NCBI RefSeq assembly: GCF_014646055.1
Contig: NZ_BMMS01000023.1
Coordinates: 62,194 to 126,193 of the forward strand
Direction of reading: 5' to 3'
Source: Wenjunlia tyrosinilytica
GTDB taxonomy: Bacteria > Actinomycetota > Actinomycetes > Streptomycetales > Streptomycetaceae
Length of the DNA: 64,000 nt
Both the position numbers and the translations under genes were made by a program. Shown here in pieces: positions 7,479-15,973 of this stretch (position 1 is its first letter; each line of letters opens with the position of its first letter). The notes under the pieces are model-generated. The model saw nothing but the letters and a program-made list of their open reading frames with translations, ran no database searches and was not told the DNA's origin.

Positions 7479-8262
7479 GCCGGCCCTCTTGCAGGGGGTG
7501 CGCAGACAGAAGTTCGGCTCTGCCGGAGGTGCGTCGTCCGGCCGTCGGCGGCTGGTCGCCGGCCGGGGGCAGCATCGCAAGGAAGCGCGCCGAGGGCTCC
7601 AGCCCCAGTTCGTCGAGCAGGAACTCCCGGAACGCGCGGTAGTGCCGGACCGCCTCCACCATGTTGTTCTCGGCGAGGTGCACCGCCACGACTGCCCGAT
7701 GGGCACTCTCGCGCAGCGGCTCGATGCGCACGCACGCCAAAGCGGCCTCCAGGGCCAGCGCATGGCGTCCCCGTGCGATGAGGTGCCGGGCGACTGTTTC
7801 GAGGGAGTGGAGCTGCAGCTGGCGCATGCGTTCGCGCTCGAAGGCCACCCAGTCCTCGTCCCAGCTCGGCAGCAGGTCGCCGTCCAGGCGCAGCAGCTGG
7901 GGCACCTCGTCGACGCCGAGGGTCTCGGGCGAACTCACCACCCGCAGTGCCCACTCGGCGAACGCGTGAGTGTCGACGTCCACCGCGTCCGCGAGCGACA
8001 GATGGTCGTGTTCGCTGCGGACGACGGGCTGCCGCCCGCGGCGCAGCCGCCACAGGGTCGTACGGAGATTGCCGCGCGCGCGTTCCTCGGTGAGGTCGGG
8101 CCACAGCGTGCCGGCCAGCGAGGTGCGGGTGGCGTGCCCGTGCAGCCCGAGGTAGGCGAGGATCCGCTGCCCGCCCGCGCACACGTCGACGGGTCCGGCA
8201 CCGCAGTCGAGCCCGAAGCGACCCAGCAGGCGCAGTCGGGGGGAGGATTGCGCAACGGTCAT
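7471..8262 (-). CDS. SARP/BTAD-family transcriptional activator of the eCIS operon
   Basis: The product is 263 aa from ATG at 8262 (MTVAQSSPRLRLLGRFGL). Residues about 8-95 are an OmpR-type winged helix (RLLGRFGLDCGAGPV, LAGTLWPDLTEERARGNLRTTLWRLRR), and residues about 100-245 a BTAD helical repeat domain (FERERMRQLQLHSLETVARHLIARGRHALALEAALACVRIEPLRESAHR-type). SARPs activate Streptomyces pathways by binding direct repeats near the -35 box. An in-frame extension upstream (to 8580) is Arg/Pro-rich and runs through the repeat region, so it is rejected as start. Being first in the eCIS unit, it is probably the pathway-specific switch. Confidence 0.85.
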   Translation of the reverse strand: MTVAQSSPRLRLLGRFGLDCGAGPVDVCAGGQRILAYLGLHGHATRTSLAGTLWPDLTEERARGNLRTTLWRLRRGRQPVVRSEHDHLSLADAVDVDTHAFAEWALRVVSSPETLGVDEVPQLLRLDGDLLPSWDEDWVAFERERMRQLQLHSLETVARHLIARGRHALALEAALACVRIEPLRESAHRAVVAVHLAENNMVEAVRHYRAFREFLLDELGLEPSARFLAMLPPAGDQPPTAGRRTSGRAELLSAHPLQEGRHG

Positions 8263-8540
8263 GTCGTCTGCACCCCTGGTCCGGGCCGGCACTGTGGCAG
8301 TGGCTCTCCGGACGGGCAGCGCAGGTGCTCGTCCGCCGTCGCCCGTCGCGCCAAATCCCCTGTCGTCACCAGGGCAGCGCACCGGCCCATGGGCCGCATC
8401 GGGGAAGTCCCTACCCGTGGCGCTCTGCCGGGCCCCCGCCGCCTGCGCCGCTCCGGGCCCGGGCCGGGCGCTCGGCCGGTCGGCGTCCTCCCGGGGCGTT
8501 CTGCTCCCGTAGCCCGCCGGAACGGTCCCCATGACGCATC

Positions 8541-8585
8541 GGGGAACTCCCTGCAAAGGGAAGCGGGGAACTCCCTGCAAAGGGA
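8541..8585. repeat. two exact 21-bp direct repeats, period 24 bp, in the SARP/LuxR intergenic region
   Basis: A 21-bp unit at 8541-8561 is repeated exactly at 8565-8585. Each unit contains the small palindrome TCCCTGCAAAGGGA (arms TCCCT/AGGGA). A partial copy (GGGGAAGTCCCT) begins near 8401. The repeats lie 279 bp upstream of the SARP start and 125 bp upstream of the LuxR start, within the 447-bp divergent promoter region. Direct repeats spaced by about two helical turns are the usual kind of SARP operator, and palindromes suit a LuxR dimer; either could bind. The rest of the gap shows no coding pattern. Confidence 0.75.
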
Positions 8586-8709
8586 CCGGATGCGACTGAT
8601 CGACAGATTTACGCGGTGATGCGCGGATTGTCGTTGGTGCTCATGGGGGAGAGACCACCCTGACCAAGGTGGCGCGACGCGTTGCCGCAGCGGGGGCACC
8701 GGGGGCGCA

Positions 8710-11481
8710 ATGGAGCCGACATCGTTGGGCCGGCAGACGCTGGTCGGGCGCGAGCGCGAATGCGGTCTGCTGGACGGGATGCTGGCCGCGCTGACCCACC
8801 GCGGGTCGGCGCTGCTGCTGCGCGGCGACCCGGGCATGGGCAAGAGCGTGCTCCTCGACTACGCCGCCCGGGAGAGCGGCATGGATGTGCTTCGGGCCCG
8901 GGGTGTGGAGTCGGAGGCGGTCCTTCCGTACACCGTCCTGGCCGATCTGATGCTCCCGCTGCGCAGGTACTTCGCCGAGGTGCCCAGCGCCCAGTGCCGG
9001 GCGCTCGAGGGATGTCTGGCGTTGGCCGACGCCGTCGACGCAAACCCGTACGCGGTGTGCGCCGGGGCGCTGGGTGTGCTCGCCGCCGCCGGGCAGGCCG
9101 AGCCGCGGTTGGTGCTGGTCGACGACCTGCACTGGGGCGACCCCCTGTCGCGGCGGGTGCTGCAGTTCGTCGCGCGGCGCCTGACCACCGAGCGGGTGGC
9201 GCTGGTAATGGCCGTCCGGACCGAGCCGGACCAGGATGCCTCCTGGGAAGGGGTGCCCCAATTGGTACTGGAGGCGCTGGGCGACGACGCCTGCCGCGAG
9301 CTGCTGCACCGGCGGGGTCTGGACCCCGCCGACACCGCGGTCGCCCGGCTGGCCCGGCTGGGCATGGGCAATCCCCTGGTCCTGGTCGAGCACGCCGAAG
9401 CACTGGCCCGATGCCGGTCCCGCGGCGGGGAACAGCGGGACCAGGAGTGGCAGACCCCCGGCCCCCTGGTGGAACAGGCCTGGTGGGGACGGATGCGTGC
9501 GCTGCCCCGCACCACCCGCGACGCCCTGGTGTACGTCGCGCTCTGCCACGCACCGGAGTTCGCCGTCCTGGAACGGGCACTGGACGCCGGCGGGCTGTCG
9601 CTGGGCGCCCTGGAGGCGGCGGAGGAGGCCGGCCTGGTCCACGCCCACGACGGCGAATACCAGCTGCGGCATCCGGTGCTGCGCCCCCTGGTGCTGGCAC
9701 ACTGCTCGGTTGCCCAGCGGCTGCGCGCCTACCGCGCGCTCGCCGAGCAGTCGTCCGGCGAACTGCGCACCTGGTATCTGGCCGCTGCCGCGTGCCGACC
9801 GGACGAGACGGTGGCGGCAGCCCTCGCAGGTGAGGCGGGGCAGGCGCGGCTGCGCGCGGCGCTGGCCACCTCGGCCCGGATGTGGCACCGGGCGGGGGAA
9901 CTGTCCCCCGCCGCACCGGAGAAGGCCGCCAGGCTGCTCAACGCCGCCCAGGACGCCTTCCACTCCGGCGTCACCGGCGACGCCGCCCAGTGGTGCGAAG
10001 AAGCTCTGCGCCACAACGCCGATCCCGGGCTGGCCGCGGAAATCGAGCTGCTGCGGGGGCGGGTCCGCAGCTGGGCCGGCGACCCGGTCGGGGCCCACCG
10101 CCTGCTGGAGTCGGCGGCGGCCGTGGCCGAGCCGGCGGACCGGGCGTGGGCGTGCGCGCTGTACGGCTCGGCCACCATGCCGGCCGTGATGGGCGGCCGG
10201 CTCGCCCACGCGGCCGACAGCGCTTCCCGCTGCGCCGGACTGGCCGCCGCCCTGGGCACGGAGCCGGAGCAGCGGCTGGCCAGGGTCGTGCAGGGGACTG
10301 TGCAGGCACTGGCCGGGCGGGTGCGGGAGAGCCGTCGGCTGCTGCTGCGCGGCCGGGACGAACTCCGGGGGGACAAGGCGCCGGAGGAACTGCGGCAGGC
10401 GCTGCTGACCGGCCAGGCGCTCTCCTGGGTGGATGAGGAGGACGCCGCGCGCGAGATGATCGGCACCGTGATCGACCGGGCCCGGCTCGACGGTGTCCCC
10501 GCGCTGCTCCCGCAGGCCCTGGTGGTGCGCTGCGAGATGGAGTCGTGGAACCGTTGGGCGGCGGCCCGCACCGACGGGGCCGAGGCGCTGCGCTGGGCGC
10601 GGGACCTGGGGCACCGGCCCATGACCGGGTACGCGCTGCTCCTGCTGGCTCGGCTGGACGGGCTGCGGGGCGACCGGGCGGCGTGCGAGCAGCGCGTCGC
10701 GTCCTACGAGGAGCACTGTGGCGGTGTCCGCGGCCTGGAGCCGTTCGCCCAGGCCGCCCTGGGGGCGGCGGCGCTGACCGCGGGAGACCTGGGACCGTGC
10801 CGGGCCCATCTGGAGCGGGCGTTCACGGTGGCGCGGGAGATGGGGCTGGCCAATCCGAATCTGATGCCTTTCGTGGCCGAACTGGCCGAGGCGCACAGCA
10901 GGACCGGCGAGCCGGCACGGGCGGCCGACGTCACCGAGTGGCTGCGGGAGCGCGCACAGGCGACCGGCCTGGCGTGGCCGGTCGCGGCCCACGCCCGGTG
11001 CCGGGTCATGCTCGCCACCTCCGCCGACGAGGTGCTGGAGTGGCAGTCGGCCGCGGAGCAGGCGCACGCGGGACGGCCGATGGCGTTCGAGCTGGCCCGT
11101 ACCTGGTTGGTGTGCGGGGAGGCGCTGCGGCGTCTGCGGCGCCCAGCAGCCGCCCGCAGGCCGCTGCTCGACGCCCAGCGGGCCTTCGAGGCGCTGGGTG
11201 CCCTGCCCTGGGCGGCACGCGCCGCGGCAGAGCTGGCCGCGGCCGGCCACAGACCCGTTCAGCGGCAGGCGTCGCCCCCGGACGTGGACCAGTTGACGCC
11301 GCAGGAACTCCAGGTGGCCCGGGCGATCGGCGAGGGCCTCAGCAACACCGAGGCGGCCACTGCGCTGTTCCTGTCCCGCAAGACCGTGGAAGCGCATCTG
11401 ACCCGCATCTACCGCAAGCTCGGTATCCGGTCGCGGTCCGACCTCGCACGCTGCCTCGCCCGGGCCGGGATGATTGGCTGA
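8710..11481 (+). CDS. LuxR-family (LAL-type) ATPase transcriptional regulator
   Basis: The product is 923 aa (MEPTSLGRQTLVGREREC). Walker A GDPGMGKS is at residues 39-46 and Walker B-like LVLVDDLHWGD near 135. A long helical repeat region follows, and a C-terminal LuxR-type HTH lies at about 861-917 (LTPQELQVARAIGEGLSNTE, then LFLSRKTVEAHLTRIYRKLGI). LAL regulators couple ATP and ligand sensing to activation of large clusters. The gene is divergent from the eCIS operon and shares its upstream region, so it may control that operon, although it could act elsewhere. ATG follows GGGGGCGCA, a modest ribosome site. Confidence 0.93.
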   Translation: MEPTSLGRQTLVGRERECGLLDGMLAALTHRGSALLLRGDPGMGKSVLLDYAARESGMDVLRARGVESEAVLPYTVLADLMLPLRRYFAEVPSAQCRALEGCLALADAVDANPYAVCAGALGVLAAAGQAEPRLVLVDDLHWGDPLSRRVLQFVARRLTTERVALVMAVRTEPDQDASWEGVPQLVLEALGDDACRELLHRRGLDPADTAVARLARLGMGNPLVLVEHAEALARCRSRGGEQRDQEWQTPGPLVEQAWWGRMRALPRTTRDALVYVALCHAPEFAVLERALDAGGLSLGALEAAEEAGLVHAHDGEYQLRHPVLRPLVLAHCSVAQRLRAYRALAEQSSGELRTWYLAAAACRPDETVAAALAGEAGQARLRAALATSARMWHRAGELSPAAPEKAARLLNAAQDAFHSGVTGDAAQWCEEALRHNADPGLAAEIELLRGRVRSWAGDPVGAHRLLESAAAVAEPADRAWACALYGSATMPAVMGGRLAHAADSASRCAGLAAALGTEPEQRLARVVQGTVQALAGRVRESRRLLLRGRDELRGDKAPEELRQALLTGQALSWVDEEDAAREMIGTVIDRARLDGVPALLPQALVVRCEMESWNRWAAARTDGAEALRWARDLGHRPMTGYALLLLARLDGLRGDRAACEQRVASYEEHCGGVRGLEPFAQAALGAAALTAGDLGPCRAHLERAFTVAREMGLANPNLMPFVAELAEAHSRTGEPARAADVTEWLRERAQATGLAWPVAAHARCRVMLATSADEVLEWQSAAEQAHAGRPMAFELARTWLVCGEALRRLRRPAAARRPLLDAQRAFEALGALPWAARAAAELAAAGHRPVQRQASPPDVDQLTPQELQVARAIGEGLSNTEAATALFLSRKTVEAHLTRIYRKLGIRSRSDLARCLARAGMIG

Positions 11482-11580
11482 CCGGAAAACTCGACGGCCA
11501 GGCGGGTACGGCGAGGCGGCCTCTCGGCGGTGAGGGGCCGGGAGGCTTCTGGCTGGGGGTCGGCTTGAGCGGGGATTGCG

Positions 11581-11760
11581 TTAGGTGGTTGCCGGGGCGA
11601 GGGTGGGTTGCGGCCGAGGGCTTTGAGCCGGCGGACCAGGTCGCGGGTCTTGCGGGCGGGGCCGAGGTTGAGGGTGTGGAAGTCGCTGCCGAGTTCGCGG
11701 TAGCGGGCGATGGGGTTGTTCGTCAGGCGCCGGACATGCGGCGGAGCTGACGGTGTGCGC
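11581..11760 (-). pseudogene. transposase C-terminal remnant
   Basis: On the minus strand the residues LTNNPIARYRELGSDFHTLN and GPARKTRDLVRRLKALG resemble the C-terminal tail of Streptomyces IS transposases (pattern ARYxDLGxDxxxxR...RKxRxxVRQLxALG). After ALG the normal ending continues in another frame (PTLAPATT then stop at 11581), so one frameshift separates them, and no upstream catalytic domain is present. The IS family was not determined. Base composition matches the surroundings, so this is an old insertion relic. Confidence 0.4.
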
Positions 11761-12663
11761 CCAGGTCTTGCAGGCTGCCGACCGCGCCCCTCTTCTACGC
11801 ATCCCTGAGCGACCCCGTACGCGCTCACCACAAGGAGCCTCCGCCAACTTGAGGCCGGTGGGCGCCCTGCTCATGCTCGAACGCCCCGTCGCCCGCGACC
11901 ACTTGGCCGAACTCGTCCATGGAAGTCCGAAAGAGCACCCTTCCCTCCGGTTCGCCGATCCCGTAGCAGGGGCGGGCCCGGCCGTGGCCAGGCGCTGCAA
12001 CGGCCGGAACAGGTCTGTCGACGAAGACCCGTACCCCCTGATCGCCCCCTGACTGCCCCTCCGGCTTCCCTCGCTACGACGAGCCGCAGTGCCTTGTCGG
12101 CGTGGATCCGCCCCGAGCCCATGCACGCCGTGTGATCCGAGAAGCGCTCCCGCCGCGGGATCTCCAATCCCCGCTCCGCCGACCGGCCATGGCCTCGTCC
12201 AGGAGACCATGACGCCGGAACCCGCAGGGACGGTCCCCAGGCCGCCCCTGCTGGGGACAACCGGGGCCGTGCGGTCATCGGCTGCTGCCGACCGCCCTGC
12301 AGCGCAGGGTTTCCTGAACTGGAGTTCGAATGCCGCGAGGGTGGGGATCTTTGCCCCACAAGCTCAAAACCCATCGATCGGAGAACTGCCGGTGAGAGCG
12401 ACGGCGTTGAACCGGGGAATCCGGTCGGGCCCAGGCCGCGGGACGCGGTGGACGGCCCGGCCCTCGAAGAGACCGCCGAGAACGCGTCGACTTCTGACAC
12501 ACCGCCTGCCGCGCCGACCAGCCGCCACGAAGGCCGCGCTGGACATGGATGTTCGGTCCTCGTCCGGCTGCCGGCCCCGACACGTTCCGGGACAGCCCTC
12601 CTGCATGAGCAGCCCGTTTACTGACCGACCTGGAGCCGGACCTACCGGGTGAACAGCCCCTGC
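11761..12663. other. about 0.9 kb without a convincing gene
   Basis: Open frames on both strands are Arg/Pro/Ser-rich with no conserved motif. A minus-strand segment near 12050-12150 (DHTACMGSGRIHADKALRLV) has a more balanced composition but is interrupted and not recognisable. At 12603-12690 a degenerate ~15-bp unit (core ATGARCAGCCC) occurs several times and leads into the integrase remnant. The stretch is best read as decayed DNA between a transposase tail and an integrase start. Confidence 0.5.
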
Positions 12664-12990
12664 ATGAACAGCCCCTTCATGAGCAGCCCGCTTCCCGGTC
12701 CGGTGACGGCAGACGACCGGCCCCTCCGGCGTCGTACACCGCGGCGGTCGAGCGCTACCTCACCGGGGCGGGCATCGCGAAGTCCTCCGCGCGGATCCAC
12801 CGGATCTCGCTGACGACCTGGGGGTGGATGCTCGCCGGCGAACCGGCGCCGACCGGACTCGCCCGCCGGGGCGCGAAGCCGCCCGTCTTCCCCGTCGCCG
12901 CGATCGGCGACCCGGCGCTGCCTGAGTTCCTGGCCGAGCCGGCGGCGCAACGCGCAGACGAGATGGACGCCGGGGTCGAGCAGGAACCAG
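12664..12990 (+). pseudogene. integrase-like protein, N-terminal remnant with frameshift
   Basis: Starting at ATG 12664 or 12679, one frame reads MNSPFMSSPLPGPVTADDRP. From about 12712 the coding continues one frame over as APPASYTAAVERYLTGAGIA and KSSARIHRISLTTWGWMLAG, followed by PVFPVAAIGDPALPEFLAEPAA. This closely resembles the SAM-like N-terminal region of certain Streptomyces tyrosine-recombinase-type proteins (recalled resemblance, not searched). The match stops near 12990 and the catalytic domain is missing, so the gene is frameshifted and truncated. It supports a mobile-element origin for the 11.5-13.4 kb stretch. Confidence 0.5.
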
Positions 12991-13348
12991 GCAGAGAGCG
13001 CGGTTTGACGTCCCATGATTTGACATCCCGCCAGAGCTGACTGTTCACGGTGCCGTTTCACTGCAGGGCCACGGCCTTCTCGCACGTGCGGATGAAGTCG
13101 CCGAGCAGGCTCGCGGTCTTCCGCGGTTTCTCCCGGAGGTCCTCCAGCGGCGCGGGCCGCGCCTGAGCATCGCGACCGGCGCGTGGTCCGGCTTCGACCC
13201 GGCGGCCGCCGACGCGACCGTGCGGGTGGCGGCGAAGCCATGTCGAAGCCTGGGGGCGCCGCCTCCGGGGCGGTGCCGGGTCCCCCACCTCCTGGGCAGC
13301 GCGCGGCACCCGCCTTCCACCTGGTGCATTCCAGTTTTTCGGTGACCC

Positions 13349-13399
13349 TTGACAGGGCCCGTTCGTCGGCGGACTCTGTTCGTCAACTTGCCGAACGAA
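13349..13399 (+). promoter_or_regulatory. probable promoter and ROK operator upstream of the sugar-type operon
   Basis: TTGACA at 13349-13354 is a consensus -35 box, with a weak -10 (GACTCT, 13372-13377) after 17 bases. Overlapping and following it are GTTCGTC at 13361 and 13378 and the opposed CGAACGAA at 13392, i.e. direct and inverted half-sites of GTTCG. ROK repressors bind such palindromes near their own promoter. The block ends 10 bases before the ROK start. Binding is inferred from position only. Confidence 0.45.
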
Positions 13400-13409
13400 T
13401 GGAGTCGAG

Positions 13410-14663
13410 GTGCGCGAGATGACGCCGGCCGGCCCCCTGCTGCGACAGGTCAACACGCAGACGCTGATGCAGCTGATCATTCACACGGGGCCGGTGACCA
13501 GGGTGGAGCTGGCGCGAAGGTCGGGGCTGTCCAAGCAGACGGTGTCGGAGATCGTCCGCCAGCTGCAGGGTGCCGACTGGGTCCGGGAGACCGGGCGGGT
13601 GCGCGGGGGAGTCGGGCGCAGCCCGGTGGCGTACGAGTTCAACCCGCGGTCGGGGTTCGTGATCGGCGTGGACCTGGGCGGCACCAAGCTGCGGGCGGCG
13701 ATCGGTGATCTGGGGGGCGGGCTGCTCCACGAGATCGTGGAGTCCACCGACCCGCTGGGCGGACGGCACGTGATCGAGCAGGTCTGCTCGGTCAGCCGCC
13801 GCCTGGCCGACCTTGCCGACGCGTCCTGGGACGCGGTGCTGTGCGTGGCCATCGGCACACCGGGCGTGCTGAATCCTCAGACCGGTGTGATGGATTTCGC
13901 CGTCAACATCCCCAGCTTCGGTGACCTGCGTGTGCAGGACGAGCTGACCGGGCGCCTCGGTGTGCCGTTGCTCCTGGACAACGACGTGAACATGGCCGTG
14001 CTCGGTGAGCACTGGCAGGGGCTCGGCCAGGACAGCAGTGACTTCGTGTTCATCGCCGTCGGCACCGGCATCGGCATGGGCGTGGTGGCCGACGACGAGA
14101 TCCGCCGCGGCTGCAACGGGGCAGCGGGAGAGATCTGCTACCTGCCCATCGGCGCGGACCCCCTTGACCGGGCCAACCAGGTCAAAGGTGCTTTCGAGGA
14201 GGCCGCGGCCGGCGCCGGCCTGGTCCGGCGGTATGTGGAGGCCGGGGGCCGGGAGGTCGGCGTCCCCGAGATCTTCGCGGCGGCGGCCGACGGCGACGCG
14301 GCCGCCCAGCTGGTTCTGGACGATGAAGGGCGCCTGATCGGACAGGCCATCTGCGCGGTGGCCGGCGTGCTGGATCCCGAGCTGGTGGTACTCGGCGGCG
14401 GCATCGGCTCACGAACCGAGCTCCTCGAACCGGTTCGCAACTGGCTCGGCCGGTTCATGCTCCAGCCCCCGGAAGTGCACACAAGCGCTCTGGGCCATCG
14501 CGCACCGCTGGTCGGCTCGATGGCTGTGGCGCTGCGCACGGCGCACCAGGACCTGTTCGGGGCGACCGCGCTGACCCCGCTGGTGCTCCCGACACCGCCC
14601 AGCGGCACCGCCGATGCCGCCGACGGGGACGTGGCGGCACCGAATCCGGGGGGGACCCGATGA
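13410..14663 (+). CDS. ROK-family transcriptional regulator
   Basis: The product is 417 aa from GTG 13410 (GGAG at 13401). Residues about 15-75 are a winged HTH (LARRSGLSKQTVSEIVRQLQ) and residues from 82 a ROK fold with the ATP/sugar-site start DLGGTK at 88-93. The usual ROK zinc motif CxCGxxGCxE is absent: the equivalent region reads AAGEICYLPIGADP. The protein is therefore unlikely to be a sugar kinase and acts as a repressor sensing a ligand. Its ATGA overlap with the M20 peptidase and the following transporter genes indicate an autoregulated operon. Confidence 0.9.
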   Translation: MREMTPAGPLLRQVNTQTLMQLIIHTGPVTRVELARRSGLSKQTVSEIVRQLQGADWVRETGRVRGGVGRSPVAYEFNPRSGFVIGVDLGGTKLRAAIGDLGGGLLHEIVESTDPLGGRHVIEQVCSVSRRLADLADASWDAVLCVAIGTPGVLNPQTGVMDFAVNIPSFGDLRVQDELTGRLGVPLLLDNDVNMAVLGEHWQGLGQDSSDFVFIAVGTGIGMGVVADDEIRRGCNGAAGEICYLPIGADPLDRANQVKGAFEEAAAGAGLVRRYVEAGGREVGVPEIFAAAADGDAAAQLVLDDEGRLIGQAICAVAGVLDPELVVLGGGIGSRTELLEPVRNWLGRFMLQPPEVHTSALGHRAPLVGSMAVALRTAHQDLFGATALTPLVLPTPPSGTADAADGDVAAPNPGGTR

Positions 14664-15973
14664 GCCTCGAGCCGGACGTCCGGGACCGGATCCTGGCCGC
14701 AGTGGACCGTGACGAGGCATTGGCTCTGCTGCGGCAGGCCGTGGCCGTGCCCAGCGTCACCGGCGAGGAGGAGGCGTTCGCCCGGTTCGCGGCCGAGCGC
14801 CTGGCCGAGGCCGGTGCCGATCAGGTCTGTGTCGAGGAGTTCGCCGAAGGGCGCCCCAATGCCTGGGGCGTCGTCCGCGGCGCCGGCGGGGGACCGGGAC
14901 TGATGTTCGTGGGCCACCTGGACACCGTGCACGTCCGCGGCTGGGAGGAGCACTGGCGTGGCGACGTGCGGGAGGACCCGTTCAGCGGTGCCGTCGTCGA
15001 CGGCCGGGTGTGGGGGCGTGGAGTGGGCGACCTCAAGGCCGGAATCTGCACCGTGATCGCCGCGCTGCAAACGCTGCGGCGCGTGGGGCTGGCACCGCGC
15101 GGCGACGTCTGCGCCGTGTTCGTCGGTGACGAGGAGAGCGGCGAGCCGGGCAGCGGGATCAGCGCCGGGATCAAGGACATCGTGCCCCGGATCGAGAGCG
15201 GACAGATCCCGCGGCCGGATTTCGCCGTGTACGTGGAGCCCACCCAACTGCACGTCTACACCGCCCAGATGGGCTTCTTGATCGCCGAAATCACGCTGGA
15301 GGGCCGCTCGGCGTACTTCGGTGCGCCCGAACTGGGTGTCGACGCGGTCCGCGCCGCCCACGAGGTGCTGTCCGGACTATGGGCGTACACCGACGAGCTG
15401 GAGCGGCGGCCCAGCCATCCGCTGGTCGGCCGTCCCTTCCTGCTCGTCACCGGCATCACCGGCGGCGGCTACATCGCCGTACCGGGGAAGTGCCGGATCG
15501 ACCTGATCCGCAAACTGCTCCCCGGGGAGAGTCTGGACCGGGCCAAGGCCGAGCTGGACCGCGTCGTGGCGGCCGCGGTCACCGACCAGCGGGTCCATGC
15601 CACCGTCGCGTACACCGCCCCCAGGGACCACGCCGTCGGCGGTACCCCGAACGAGACCGACCCCGAAACCATCGGCGTCGTCCGGCTGCGGGAGGCGATC
15701 CGGACGATGCGCCCGGACCGGGGCGAGGTCCAGGGCGCCCCCTACTGGTCGGAGAACCCCTTCCTGTCCACCCGGCTCGGTGTCCCCGCCGTGTACTGCG
15801 CACCGGGGGACATCCGCAACTGCCACACCTTCGACGAACACGTCCCCGTCGACGAGTACCTCGACGCCGTCGGCGTCTTCGCCACCTTCATCGCCGACTT
15901 CTGCGGTGTCCGCGACGCGGACGCCCCCCACCCACCCCCGCACCACGGAGCAAGACATCATGAGATCACGTAA
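14660..15973 (+). CDS. M20-family metallopeptidase/deacylase
   Basis: The product is 437 aa. The metal ligands and catalytic residues of M20 (ArgE/DapE/CPG2) enzymes are visible: GHLDTVH (H86, D88), GVGDLKAG (Asp near 123), DEESGEPGS (Glu pair near 156) and a final His in CHTFDEHV. These enzymes use two zinc ions to cleave amide bonds in N-acyl amino acids, dipeptides or diaminopimelate derivatives. The ATG overlaps the ROK stop, and the 3' end overlaps the lipoprotein start by 14 bases. Placement in a ribose-type ABC operon suggests that it processes the imported compound after uptake; the substrate is unknown. There is no signal peptide, so it is cytoplasmic. Confidence 0.9.
   Translation: MSLEPDVRDRILAAVDRDEALALLRQAVAVPSVTGEEEAFARFAAERLAEAGADQVCVEEFAEGRPNAWGVVRGAGGGPGLMFVGHLDTVHVRGWEEHWRGDVREDPFSGAVVDGRVWGRGVGDLKAGICTVIAALQTLRRVGLAPRGDVCAVFVGDEESGEPGSGISAGIKDIVPRIESGQIPRPDFAVYVEPTQLHVYTAQMGFLIAEITLEGRSAYFGAPELGVDAVRAAHEVLSGLWAYTDELERRPSHPLVGRPFLLVTGITGGGYIAVPGKCRIDLIRKLLPGESLDRAKAELDRVVAAAVTDQRVHATVAYTAPRDHAVGGTPNETDPETIGVVRLREAIRTMRPDRGEVQGAPYWSENPFLSTRLGVPAVYCAPGDIRNCHTFDEHVPVDEYLDAVGVFATFIADFCGVRDADAPHPPPHHGARHHEIT

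Noticed and set aside
8263-8580. Extension of the SARP gene to 8580
   Set aside because: It would translate the 21-bp repeats and gives low-complexity residues; the conserved fold starts right after ATG 8262.
8641-11397. 918-aa minus-strand frame opposite the LuxR gene
   Set aside because: Shadow frame rich in Gln/Gly/Arg; the plus strand holds Walker and HTH motifs.
12320-12365. tRNA-like T-loop (GTTCGAAT) near 12328
   Set aside because: The bases on either side do not pair as a T stem, and no anticodon or acceptor stem could be folded.
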